DNA from: Leidyana gryllorum EB-2025a
Lineage: Eukaryota > Apicomplexa
Direction: 5' to 3'
Assembly (NCBI GenBank): GCA_048772705.1
Contig: JBLWGC010000051.1
Span: 124,001 to 188,000, forward strand
DNA: 64,000 bases
In this document: in pieces, positions 1 through 9,968 of the stretch
Layout: the number at the start of each line of letters is the position of its first letter
How positions within the stretch are numbered: position 1 is the first letter of the stretch
The notes under the pieces: model-generated
What the model saw: the letters and a program-made list of their open reading frames with translations, nothing else
Database searches by the model: none
What the model was told of the DNA's origin: nothing
Position numbers and translations under genes: made by a program

Positions 1-213
1 CTATATCACACTGGTCGAATGATGATGTCCTTTGGGCTTCGCATGCTGGTGCCCATGATGACTAAGATCGCCGAGCAGGCCGGAGGCTCCCGACAGACTG
101 TACATGCTCGCGACATCGATGTTGGCAATACACCCACGACCACGGCCACGTGAGTGAGTAACTACATAGTCCAGCCGCACACGTCTTCCGTCTTCCACAG
201 GGGTGATTTGTAA
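1..213 (+). CDS. 3' end of a gene cut by the window edge, product unknown
   Basis: The first 149 bases are open on the + strand and end at a good donor (GTGAGT at 150). A 51-nt intron ending CCACAG at 200 joins the exon to a short tail that reads G-D-L and stops at TAA 211-213. The visible peptide is about 53 residues, Met-rich at first and then polar (a short Thr run near the end). I recognise no domain. The donor, the pyrimidine tract and the immediate stop resemble the confirmed genes nearby, which is the only support. The next gene starts 31 bp downstream on the same strand. Reading frame is inferred from the open frame only. Confidence 0.4.
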
Positions 214-244
214 ACGACCGCACACGCGTGTGCTAAAGCTCACA

Positions 245-2088
245 ATGCAACTATATCTACTTCTAGTCTTCGGGCTGCTCCTTACTGCTTCAGCAGCAGT
301 CCAAGAGGACGATGAAGACAATCTGGAAGCATTTGCCGAAGATGAGCTAGATTTATCTCCCGATCTGCCAGAGGAACTAGAGGAAGATCACGCGAAACAC
401 GAAGATGACCATGGCCACCATGAGGATGACAATGAAGGCCATGAGGAGGAAGGCGGCGATGGAAATGCGGAACTCGAAGAAGATCACGCGGAACACGAAG
501 AAGACCACAAGAATCATGAGGATAATCATGAGGCCCATGAGAAAGACGAGGGCAATGAAGACGCGGAACTCGAAGAAGATCATGAGAATCATGAAGGTGA
601 CCATGAAGGCCATGAGGACGACCGGGGCAATGGACATTCTGGTGCCCCAGTTCAGCTGAAGATAGAGTCTCACTCACTTGCTCCAGCTCCTGCCCCAGAG
701 GGACTAGGAGAGAAGGTTGATGAGCTGAAAGAGGAAGTTCATGTGAGTCAGAGACCATAGTCAGCAGCAGTATTGCGTGGTCAGGATTTGGTAGATCGAA
801 AGAAGCACGAAGTCGAAAGCCCGGACGAAAACCTTGTACTCCAAAATGGTTAGCATGTTCCAGTGGTTGTGCCACGACTCACTTTATCGTCCCTAGCTCG
901 GGCAATGCATGAGGTTCATGAGGACGCATACAATGCTGCTCAGGAACACGCCCACCAGGCTCTTGAGGAAGAGGCAGAGGTTAGTTGTAGGTAGTATAGA
1001 GTCGACACGAGGTTAGGCGGCACATGACGGCGAGCTGAAGGCTGAGCATAAAGCTGCTCACGACACAGAGATACAACAGGATATGCGAGACGTTCATCAC
1101 TTAGAAGGTAGCGCCAACCTCTTTGTTATACCAATACAATCATAACCAAGGTGTTGTGAATGCTGAGAACCGACTGTCTGAATATGGAAAGGTGAGTACC
1201 ACACATCTGCCATCTATGTCGCCTTCAGACTGCTCTCGGTGAGTGGAATCCTTGCGATCGCTCAGTCAGCTTCTACAGATCGTTTGGAGCACAACTGGGA
1301 GGTTGAGGAAGCAGATGAGACGGCTCGAGATCACGCTGGTGAGTTGAAGCTTGCTAGACCCAACTTCTATTCTGGTGAAGAGGAGGCGGCTTTGAAGGCA
1401 GCAGGCGAAGGTGAAAATCAGGATGAACTGATTGGAGATGCAGAGAAATTCGTGGAAGGAGCCAAGGACGTGGCGGGGGCAGCCGATGACGAGCTGAACA
1501 GTCTGATAGAGAATGAGAAAAAACACCTCATTCATCACCAAGTAGAGCACCAGTTAGAAATTGAATGTCCTGAGGGGTGGGTCCCGCGACCTCCCGCCGA
1601 TGAGGAGGAGTCGGAGGGTGCAGACATTGAGGTGGAGACTGAGCACGTCATTCCACCCTGTCCTGTGGCGTACTTATCAGCCCCGTGTCCATGTGAGTGG
1701 TTCCAATGATTTCTCTTTTCCATCCGACTGCAGGTGTGGCCATGGCCTTCGAAGGAGCGACGACACCTCATCCTGAGCCAGAGGAGGCCACTGAGGAACC
1801 TGAGGAGCCTACGGCGGTGGGCTCAGAAATCTCTGAGCACGACCAGGAGCCCGGGCCGGCCCCAGAGGCTGAAGACTGCGAAGCAGTGGTGGTAAGTCGC
1901 ACAATACCCTTCCTCTTTCGATCTTTGCTTCAGAACGAACTGATGGATAAGGTGACAAATCAAACATGATGTTCAGACAATTTCAAATTCAGTACGGAGA
2001 TGACCTGTCTAAAATAACGGACTCCGACCTAGAAGGCTACAGAGCCAGACTTGGTCCGGGATACACTCTGCATCTGGGGCCATCGTGA
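245..2088 (+). CDS. Secreted Glu/Asp/His-rich repeat protein, multi-exon
   Basis: ATG 245 opens a clear signal peptide (MQLYLLLVFGLLLTASAA). An extremely acidic, His-rich stretch follows with about three repeats of roughly 32 residues, each starting ELEEDH and carrying HED/HEE/HEG motifs (DNA about 375-640). The first exon ends near 742. Later exons keep the same style (HEVHEDAYNAAQEHAHQ near 910-960; the large exon about 1270-1690; the exon from 1735). Two short last exons give NELMDK, then YGDDLSKITDSDLEGY, ending at TGA 2086-2088. Exon borders between 743 and 1270 are not resolved. The composition suggests a secreted metal- or calcium-binding or matrix protein; that is inference, as I know no family. 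A Cys-containing patch lies near the middle (IECPEGW, PPCPVAYLSAPCPC). Confidence 0.6.
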
Positions 2089-2117
2089 CAACTATTTTGT
2101 TGCACAATCGTGTCACC

Positions 2118-2357
2118 ATGCTGCTTAGGAGTTATCCGGAGCGTCATCGCACGACTCGTTCCTCCGTCCACTCTCTCGAAGCCGTCGCTCGACCGACGAA
2201 TAAGCGGAACTATCGCGGGGACGAGTGAGTGGATATTTCGCTCGCATCTGATCTCACTTCCGCAAGTCTCAGCCATTGCAGGTTCATGGTTGATCTTGCA
2301 ATATATCCAAGAGGGAGAGAATCAGACGCGCAAATCAATGACGGTAGCCATATTTAA
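2118..2357 (+). CDS. Possible small two-exon gene, product unknown
   Basis: ATG 2118 gives an Arg/Ser-rich exon. A donor GTGAGT at 2225 and an acceptor ending CATTGCAG at 2281 (57-nt intron) join to an exon reading EFMVDLAIYPRGRESDAQI and stopping at TAA 2355-2357. The product would be about 60 residues with no recognised domain. It could instead be 3' untranslated sequence of the neighbours. Its stop overlaps the stop of the convergent WS/DGAT gene (2354-2356), an arrangement also seen at 19717-19722 and 55196-55201, which makes it slightly more believable. Confidence 0.25.
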
Positions 2358-5026
2358 CCCCTCTGAGTATCTATACTGAGAGGAATGGCCAAATGACGGT
2401 ACGTTGTCTTCAGTGTATGAAATCTATCCACAACCAGGGACACCAGAATGTCCGACATGACGTCCAAAACTTCCTGGTACTCCTCCTCGCCGAAGATCAT
2501 TCTCTCTTCTTCGAATATGCGCTTCGCAACATCCACAGCAGGGAGAACTTCGCTCTCGTCAAGTACAGTGAGGAGCTGGAACCGTTTGCCAAGAGAGACG
2601 ATGCTGGTTCCAAGATTCATTGTACTGGGGACGGCGGGCCAGAAGAAGAGACCTCGGACCTCTCGTCCGAAGAACCGAGACTCGATCGGTGGTGCTGCAA
2701 CATTTGTGCTGCACACTTGAACATATTTGAACATTTGTAGGAATAATTTGCGAGCAATCGAAGATGGGAAGGCTTTGCAAACCGAGCAAGTCATCAAGAA
2801 TATGACTTCCCGTAGCTTTTGGCTTTTGATCTTGTCAATTGCTCTCTTAACCAGGACCACACTACCTGCAGGAGCCGTAGGATCCAGGCAGTGGAACGGG
2901 CGCATATCGGAAGCCTTTTTGCGATTATGCGGAGTCCCACTGATCGGAGTAGAGGCTCTGTCTCCTCCTTGTGGTGATCCCGGCTGGGTGACGGGAGTAG
3001 GGGGGCGAGATGGAAGGTCACGGGGAGCATATACACCATCAGCTTTGTTTTGGCGTTGTGGTATCGGCAGCGAGACATTGACCAAGCTAGTAAAGTTGTC
3101 CATACGGGTTGGCACTCCAGTGCGAACCATCATGGGTATGATGGTTTGTAGAGTGGTTGGATCCAGGGGCCTTTTCCCTTCAACCAGTGCAGGTGCTCCC
3201 TTTCGTCGTGGGGGGAGATTGAGCTTATTTCGGACCACAGAGTCCAATTCTACGGGATCCGCAAGTTGCCCCCATGCATACGAGATACAAGATGCGAAGA
3301 TGTCGTTCACTGTGGGCCTGATACCAGTTTCTTGCTGTACGCCTCGGCGCACGGTGTTGATGTCGCCCAAATCAAACACCCCCGGAGCACTGTAGTATTT
3401 GCGACCTGTCGGAGGATACGGGAGAACACATTTGTGAAGGTCGGCCTGCAGCAGGGCTGGGGTTGGTGGATGGGCGAATGACCAGTAGCACCATATGCGC
3501 AATCCCCTGACGGCTGCCATGCAACCATGGAATGCATAGTAGATGACAGCTTGCCATGCTGGTACACTTCTGCGATAATTTGCTGGTAGATTGTCGATGC
3601 TGACTGCGTTGTCGCCAAGTCGACTGACGATGCTAGCCATCATCCCGCTGCCATCAGCGAATACATGTGCCCATTTGCCTATGATATAGGACAATTTTGA
3701 TGTATCATTGGAGTTGGCGGCTACGGCAGCATCTGCGAGATAGCGACTACCCACATTGCTAGTTTCGTCGTCTTCGTCGATGGCGGTACCGTTGGCATTG
3801 TCCAGGCTCATGTCGTGAGGCGAGCGTGTTGGTGTGGAGTCGAGATACCAGACTTGCCACTGTGGTTGGTCTTGTGGGATCTCTTCAGATCCCATGGCAG
3901 ACACGACTTCTGCGACAGTGGTTGTGGTGAGATCGACTCTTTTACGAACGACGTGGTTGTTGAGGTTGAAAGTGTCCCTTTGAATTCGCCAGCACGACTT
4001 GCCCCAGCGTCTGCCAACGACCCCTCGAGTTTTCGGTTCCCAGTTAGTCCAGCGCCTGCGGAAGGCTTCGGCGACCTCCTCGAAGCTCAGTTTGTCGACG
4101 ATGAAGAGCATACAGAGCTGGAAGCGGCTTTTTTCTTCGTCAAAGTAGAACATTTTGTCATGGCAGCTGATGGGGAAATCAGGAGGGTTTTCGGCCAAGT
4201 GCTGTCGGAACAGATTGATATGATCGACCAACCACTGGCCTTTGAGGAAATAGAGTATCCGCGAGGTGAGAGGGGACCGTACATGGGAGCGAGCGCGTTT
4301 GATGGATCGGACTGTTGGGCTGCCGGCATATACTTTGGCGACTTTGAACTTGCCGAATTTGGTGGGCGTTCCACTATTTTGGCGTAGTCTGGGTATGTCG
4401 GTGATGAATCTCAGAGTGAGCAGGAATACCGTGTAGAGTACAAAGACGGCGTCCGTCAAACGATTCTTGCCCTTGTAGGGATCGCAAGTCCACCTTGAAG
4501 GATCGCAGTCATAGGCAATTCCTTGTGCAGGGTCGGGGGGTGGTTGGTAGATAGAGCGCCGGCGCCCGAGGCGGCTACGGAACAATTGATAGCTTTCGTG
4601 AATAGACAGTGCCCAGAAGAGAACGAAATGTATGCTGTTGAAGATAACGAGAGGTAGCATTAGGATGCCGATAGCGATACTGAGTATACTGAAGACGAAT
4701 GCGAGGAAGTACTGGACTGTGACCCGAACGACCGCGTGGTGGTTTCGCAAGTCGTCAATCTCGCCGCCAGCAATGCCAGCCAGATAACCAACCCAGTACA
4801 TTGAGTTTTGCGGTCTAGGATGCCATTCTTGTACACAATCATTCATGTCCATGGGCACCGCACTATCTATGCGTTTAGAGAAAGCCGAGGACTCCCCGCG
4901 ACCGCCGCAAGCACATTCATCTTCACTCACAGTGGTAGAGTCGTCGACATCGTGGGTGGCACGCTTGTTGCGGCGTCGGCAGCCGGTGCCGTCTTTGCAC
5001 CCACTTTCGTGTTCACTGTTGGCCAT
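2354..5026 (-). CDS. Wax ester synthase/diacylglycerol acyltransferase-like protein (WS/DGAT), copy 1
   Basis: A predicted O-acyltransferase of the bifunctional WS/DGAT family, which esterifies fatty alcohols or diacylglycerol with acyl-CoA. The protein is about 890 aa, read without introns. I start at ATG 5026 (MANSEHESG) because longer in-frame readings run into the divergent dynamin gene, whose ATG is at 5096. After a Cys/charged N-terminus there are hydrophobic membrane segments (around VQYFLAFVFSILSIAIG and FVLYTVFLLTLRF). The catalytic region follows, with an HxxxDG element (HVFADG). The C-terminal region has the family's NV..P stretch (STNVAAPPIE) and a late LLTVLDESE segment. The usual HHxxxDG motif is AHVFADG here: the first His is Ala, while the second His, the one usually treated as the base, is kept. 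Paralogue of the gene at 19717-22334. Family firm; substrate unknown. Confidence 0.75.
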   Translation of the reverse strand: MANSEHESGCKDGTGCRRRNKRATHDVDDSTTVSEDECACGGRGESSAFSKRIDSAVPMDMNDCVQEWHPRPQNSMYWVGYLAGIAGGEIDDLRNHHAVVRVTVQYFLAFVFSILSIAIGILMLPLVIFNSIHFVLFWALSIHESYQLFRSRLGRRRSIYQPPPDPAQGIAYDCDPSRWTCDPYKGKNRLTDAVFVLYTVFLLTLRFITDIPRLRQNSGTPTKFGKFKVAKVYAGSPTVRSIKRARSHVRSPLTSRILYFLKGQWLVDHINLFRQHLAENPPDFPISCHDKMFYFDEEKSRFQLCMLFIVDKLSFEEVAEAFRRRWTNWEPKTRGVVGRRWGKSCWRIQRDTFNLNNHVVRKRVDLTTTTVAEVVSAMGSEEIPQDQPQWQVWYLDSTPTRSPHDMSLDNANGTAIDEDDETSNVGSRYLADAAVAANSNDTSKLSYIIGKWAHVFADGSGMMASIVSRLGDNAVSIDNLPANYRRSVPAWQAVIYYAFHGCMAAVRGLRIWCYWSFAHPPTPALLQADLHKCVLPYPPTGRKYYSAPGVFDLGDINTVRRGVQQETGIRPTVNDIFASCISYAWGQLADPVELDSVVRNKLNLPPRRKGAPALVEGKRPLDPTTLQTIIPMMVRTGVPTRMDNFTSLVNVSLPIPQRQNKADGVYAPRDLPSRPPTPVTQPGSPQGGDRASTPISGTPHNRKKASDMRPFHCLDPTAPAGSVVLVKRAIDKIKSQKLREVIFLMTCSVCKAFPSSIARKLFLQMFKYVQVCSTNVAAPPIESRFFGREVRGLFFWPAVPSTMNLGTSIVSLGKRFQLLTVLDESEVLPAVDVAKRIFEEERMIFGEEEYQEVLDVMSDILVSLVVDRFHTLKTTYRHLAIPLSIDTQRG

Positions 5027-5095
5027 CGTACGATGTGTACAACCAGAAGGGCATCCAGAGGCTGAGTGTCTCTCTATTTTCGACGCTTTTTTGCT
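5027..5095. promoter_or_regulatory. 69-bp divergent spacer between WS/DGAT copy 1 and dynamin
   Basis: Both start codons face away from this spacer, so both 5' leaders and at least part of both promoters must lie in it or inside the opposite gene. It contains pyrimidine tracts (TCTCTCTATTTTCGACGC and a TTTTTT run) just before the dynamin ATG. No TATA-like element is obvious. Confidence 0.4.
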
Positions 5096-7918
5096 ATGAC
5101 AGTTCTTGACGTCCCACCAGTGACCGATGAGCCTGGAGTGTTCCAGAACCTGCGTCAACTCATTAACATTGTCGTAAGTCCTGGTGGTTTTGAGAGGGTG
5201 AAAAGAGCTTCCAACTCAGGATGAGCTGCGGGATGTCGGGCTTCAACAGATCATCAATTTGCCTCGGATATGTGTGGTTGGAACGCAGTCGGCTGGGAAG
5301 TCATCAGTCCTCGAGGCTATTGTAGGGATGGACTTTCTCCCTCGGGGTGAAGGCATAGTAACTCGACGACCACTCGAACTTCGCTTAGTGCATATTCCAC
5401 CCAGCCATGACGGGCGCAACCAACCGGCTTATGCTATATTCGAAGAAGACCCTCACACCAGGTTCACCAACTTTGACGAAGTCAGAAAACGGATCGACGA
5501 GTACACCAACAAGATAGCGGGCAAAAACAAAGGCATTGTTGATGACCCTATCGTCCTCAGTGTACACGGAACCGATTGTCCCGATCTCACGCTGGTGGAT
5601 CTACCGGGAATTACTCGAGTACCACTCAAAGGATCGGATCAGACAGATGATATTGAACGTCTCACGCGTGACATGGCGGAACGCTACGCCAAAGATACGC
5701 GTACGGTCATTCTGGCCGTTGTGCCTGCCAATCAGGGTAAAGAAAATCGAGCTCGCCCAGACCCCCCACCACCCCTCCCTTCTGCAGACATATCAACCAG
5801 CGACGCTCTCCAGCTCGCCCGCAAGGTCGACTTGAACGGCTTGCGTACCATTGGAGTCATCACCAAGATCGACTTGATGGACCGAGGGACTAATGCGGCC
5901 CGAATGATTGCGGGCGAAGAAGTGCCACTGCGATTGGGTTTCGTCGCCGTGAAGAACAGGTCACAGCAAGATATTGTCGGAAAGAAGAGTATCAAGGAGG
6001 CTTTGGAGGCAGAGCGCAACTTCTTCCGAAGCACACCGCCATATAGCTCAATGCCGCCTCATCAGCTAGGCACCCCGGCCCTGATAGATAAGCTCACTAA
6101 GGTCCTTTTCAAGCATATCCGCAACGTACTCCCAGAGATCAAGAACGAAATTCAGTGAGTCCCCCTTCCCTCAATCATTTATCCGCGAATCCATCTACAT
6201 TGACAGAGTAAAAATGCGGACTCTCAAGCAAAGATTGCTTGAATTGGGCGATGGAGTTCCCTCAGATGCCCCCGAACGGGCTCAGTTTATGTGGACAATG
6301 ATCAGCGACTACTGTGCGCTATTTAGTAACACTATCAGGGGCAAATATGACAAACGACTCATGCACTATATGGACACAGTGAGCCCCACGAATCAAATAC
6401 CGACCATCCTCACTCTCCCTTTGCAGGACCCCACATCGCAGTTTGGAGGAGCTCAGATACGCTCGATATTCAACTCACTTCTTCAAGAATACACCCAACG
6501 GGGGATCACCAGCGACATTAGCGTGAGTTCGGGAGGCAGATAGCCCCACCAAAGATATTGCCCCGTTCAGTCGACCGAAATCGATCAAGCGATCCGCATT
6601 CACGAGGGCGACTCGCTCCCCGGTTTCCCGTCTCCTGACACCTTTGAGTATCTCATCCTTCCCCACCTACGGAAGATCCACTTCCCAGTGATGGACTGTT
6701 TAGGTGAGCTGAAGAAGACGTTAAAGCCGACCAACACTCACACCGTTGTTGCCCCTCCTGCAGATCGGGTCGGAGCCACACTCGAACTTGTCAGTCAACA
6801 GTTAGGGAACCGAGTCTTCCATAGATTCCCCGCTCTCGCGACTCAAATCCTCGAGCTCACTCAGAACATCCTGCAGCGCGAGAAGGAAAAGACGAGACAA
6901 ATCCTGGAGAATATTGTGGCAGCCGAAACGGGCTATCTCTTCACCAACGATGCTCGCTACCTCACTGACCACGGATCCATGCTCCCAATCACCAAAGACT
7001 CACAAAGTAATGAGAAACTGCCACCTACTCAGGGACCAGGAGGCGGGGTGCCGGGCGCCCCCGAGAATCCCCCCACACAGAGTGGATGGTTCTCGGCCAA
7101 ACGGACCGACCCCTCCGCCGTTGCCCCCGGCGCTCCTACCGCACAAGGGATCATGGGCAACCTGCAACAAGCGGCCAGCAGCATCTGGACTCGGGATAAA
7201 CCACGGACCCACTACAGCGGTGAGACGACTGAGCGCTCACTCCCATGTGCGCCCACCCACTGTTTCACAGATACCTTCCTGAACGAGATCAAGTCCCGCT
7301 TGGATGCCTACTTTGCCATTGTTCTACGGAACATTCGCGACATAGTCCCCAAAACGATCGGACACTTCCTCGTGCGAGCGGCACAAGAAGCATTGCAATT
7401 TGAGCTCAACACCCAGCTCAACAACACCGAGCAGTTTGATGCGCTCCTGGGCGAAGTAAGCTACAAAGTACTGCCTTACCTCCAAATTACGAGCACAGCC
7501 GCAATTCGTGCGCGAAGAACGACAGTCGATCAGCAAACAGATCAAGATCCTCTATAATGCAAGCCAAGTATTGCAACGGTAAGTGCCTGTGACTGATCAC
7601 TCAGCAACAACAATCATCCATCCCGACAGAGATCCAGCAATTGCCTCCATGTCGGTGCCCGACAGTATTGATGAACATATGTTTGACGCTGTGCCTCCTC
7701 ACAGGGCGCCGCCACACACCACTGCGTCCCGACACTCGACCCCTAATACCTCAGAGATGGGCAAGCCAAACCCCACATTGAACCCGGTGCCACCTGGTCA
7801 GCAACTTCCCCATCAACTTAGGGGCGCACAAGTGGCCAATCAGTATCTGCGAGGAGAAGTCACTTTCAATGCAGCACCACGTGCCGCAACCCGCTCAGAT
7901 ACCCCTTTATTCAAATAA
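5096..7918 (+). CDS. Dynamin-related GTPase (DRP/Dnm1 type)
   Basis: A large GTPase of membrane scission, in the class acting on mitochondria, peroxisomes or vesicles. Ten exons can be joined in frame (5096-5173, 5220-5736, 5788-6154, 6207-6378, 6427-6522, 6571-6703, 6764-7219, 7271-7455, 7499-7578, 7630-7918), giving about 790 aa. Introns are 43-60 nt. The GTPase domain shows G1 GTQSAGKSS, G3 DLPGITRVP and G4 TKIDLMDRG. A middle/stalk region follows, then a Pro/Gly-rich variable segment where classical dynamins carry a PH domain. The GTPase effector domain ends with EERQSISKQIKILYNAS. A Pro/His-rich low-complexity tail follows the GED. The lack of a recognisable PH domain points to a Drp1-like rather than a classical endocytic dynamin. 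Convergent with the gene ending at 8128. Confidence 0.93.
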
Positions 7919-8127
7919 ATAAGTTGGCCCTGCTAGTCTCTCTAAAATATGTGTGTCTCCCTCCGCGTGGCGTTGTGTGTACTGATGTGTGGCAATGATG
8001 GACCCTATACTATACACAAAATATCTTAATAACGATGCCGTCGATAATACAATTATATCAGAATTATGGTCCAGCTAATCAGTGCGAACACCGATAACGA
8101 ATTGACTAACTAAATCTTCTGTCTATC

Positions 8128-9585
8128 CTAGCTATGAGCAGCCACCATTGCGGAATAGGCTGATTCTGTGAAACTGGGGTACTTCTTCGCCGACTTTCGA
8201 CGCTCGTACACTTGAGTCTCCAGTGTCGTTAGTGTAGTAGCTATGACACGTAGACTTCGCTCATCGCTCAGGCCCGTGAGCTGTTGGATGCCACGGATCA
8301 ATCCCTCCCTCTCGAGCCATACTTTAATCACTCGACATTCCGCTTCCTCCGAAGCGTCATACAGCAAACACGAGGCCACGCCGATGGCGAGGTTATCGAA
8401 GCTGAAGCCAAGCGAGCAAGCAAAGTGTAACGGACGGATCAAACAGGCCCCCGGCTCCAGTTTTCGGAGTGGGCGTTTCCCTACTCGAGCGACACTATCA
8501 CGCAATTGGGTATTAGCGAATCGTTGCATTATTTCCTCGATGTATTGCCGATGATCGGGCTCAGCGAAACCGTGGCGGCGGCATAGAATTGTAGCCGTTT
8601 CTAGCATAGCTCCCCGGACAACACTTTGCACCTCCTCGTCCTCCATGGCGCTCCGTATGTCTTGGTGACCTCGCAAATGACCGTAGTATGCAGCGATAGA
8701 GTGTCCGGCTTGCACTGTCAGAAGGTGCCGGGCAGCATACGCGTTCAAGTGTGGTGTGACTTTGATTCCCGGGATGTGAAATCCACTCAAGTCTTGGAAG
8801 TCTTGAGCGGAAACATACCAGCTCCCATAGTCTTCTGTCACAACCTCGAACGGCTCAATTTTGTCTTGCAACTCCCTCCATGGAACTATGCAGTCCACAA
8901 CAGAGTCAACTATACCAACATTGTCTTCCAACCAACAGTTCAAGCCGGCGAAACAGGCACTGGCGTCCCGCACACCCTTCGCCAAGAGATCTCTGGCTCC
9001 TGCGGTATCTTCGCATACAATGATGTTCAATACACCCTTGTCATCCAGATCCTGATCGAGGGAACTGCAAAGCTCCACTCCAGATCTCCTCTTGCGCAAA
9101 CCCTTAACCAAGACTTCAACCAGAGCTCCCATGTTATTGAAGCCGATGCTGGTCGTGATGAGGTCCGCCCGACAAATTTCCTCAATTGTCTCGTCGGAGA
9201 ACATGAATAAAACGTCTTCTAATTCAATGTCAGTTTCCTTGACTTGTCCATTTCCCACGCGGCGAACTTTGTATTTCTTCTCTTCGCTCAACGGATACAC
9301 TAACGAGGGCGAAGGATCGGCGAGTACCAATTTACATCCAGCGTCCGCAAGCACCCGCATGATAAAACCTCGGCCGAAGTCGGTTCCGCCGAAGTGTAGA
9401 ACACGAGGTCTTTGGGGGGCTGTGAGTGGAAGAGATCGTTGCCTGTCAGGGGACGGCACCGCACTGTCATCCTTGCAGCAGTTGGGGAACACGGCCGACA
9501 TAGCCCTCTGAGCCCAAGTGGGAGCTTGAACCAGGCTTCTAACGGTTCTCAATGACTTCATTGCGCAGCTCGACACAGTAGACAT
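8128..9585 (-). CDS. Mannitol-1-phosphate 5-dehydrogenase homologue with altered active site
   Basis: Intronless, about 485 aa from ATG 9585 (MSTVSSCAMKSL); in-frame sequence further upstream lacks a better ATG. The N-terminal 75 residues are basic and Ser-rich and could be a targeting peptide. The rest follows MtlD along its length: a Rossmann start HFGGTDFGRGFI, a NIIVCED segment, IVDSVVDCIVP, the helix region VQAGHSIAAYYGHLRG, and RVGKRPLRKLEPG near the C-terminus. MtlD interconverts fructose-6-phosphate and mannitol-1-phosphate with NAD(H). Key positions differ: the Lys and Asn of the family's K-x4-N-x2-H catalytic motif read His and Gln (HLLTVQAGH), the GAGN nucleotide-binding motif reads GGTD, and the VDRI Arg is Cys. 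Family membership is strong; classical activity is doubtful. Confidence 0.82.
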   Translation of the reverse strand: MSTVSSCAMKSLRTVRSLVQAPTWAQRAMSAVFPNCCKDDSAVPSPDRQRSLPLTAPQRPRVLHFGGTDFGRGFIMRVLADAGCKLVLADPSPSLVYPLSEEKKYKVRRVGNGQVKETDIELEDVLFMFSDETIEEICRADLITTSIGFNNMGALVEVLVKGLRKRRSGVELCSSLDQDLDDKGVLNIIVCEDTAGARDLLAKGVRDASACFAGLNCWLEDNVGIVDSVVDCIVPWRELQDKIEPFEVVTEDYGSWYVSAQDFQDLSGFHIPGIKVTPHLNAYAARHLLTVQAGHSIAAYYGHLRGHQDIRSAMEDEEVQSVVRGAMLETATILCRRHGFAEPDHRQYIEEIMQRFANTQLRDSVARVGKRPLRKLEPGACLIRPLHFACSLGFSFDNLAIGVASCLLYDASEEAECRVIKVWLEREGLIRGIQQLTGLSDERSLRVIATTLTTLETQVYERRKSAKKYPSFTESAYSAMVAAHS

Positions 9586-9968
9586 CTTTTGTGTGTGAGT
9601 ATTGGACAGTCTTGGAAGAGGAGGGAGGAATGGGAGATATGAATTATGAGAAAAGGGCGACAGTTCAAGTGCTGTCGCGTCTCTGTGACGCGTGTCTCCT
9701 GACAGCAAACGTGTGTGCTGGTCTGCACACGCTTTTATCACCCTGGCCTGGTCTGATGTGCACACGGCGATCGCAGTGTACCTGACTGGGGGGATTTTGG
9801 CAAACTAGGCGCATTATGGGGTTGATTGACGCCTCTTGAACGGGCTGGTGTGTGGCTCAGAGTCAGGCAAGAATATTGATTAATTAACCTGAATTATTGG
9901 GGCATTTGGATGCATGGGCTAGACTTATTGGCAAGGACGATACGTGTACATCGTGTGCTGAAGAAAGG
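9586..9968. other. Divergent spacer between the mannitol dehydrogenase homologue and a repeat protein gene
   Basis: About 380 bp without a supported gene. It should hold both promoters. An AT-rich stretch (ATTGATTAATTAACC, about 9873-9890) stands out. No RNA gene or repeat was seen. Confidence 0.5.

Noticed and set aside
282-875. Long minus-strand open frame opposite the acidic secreted gene
   Set aside because: It mirrors the repetitive GAA/CAT-rich coding strand; the signal peptide and acidic repeats on the + strand are the coherent product.
2727-3395. 222-codon + strand open frame inside WS/DGAT copy 1
   Set aside because: It lies wholly antisense to a recognised enzyme and has no domain or splice support.
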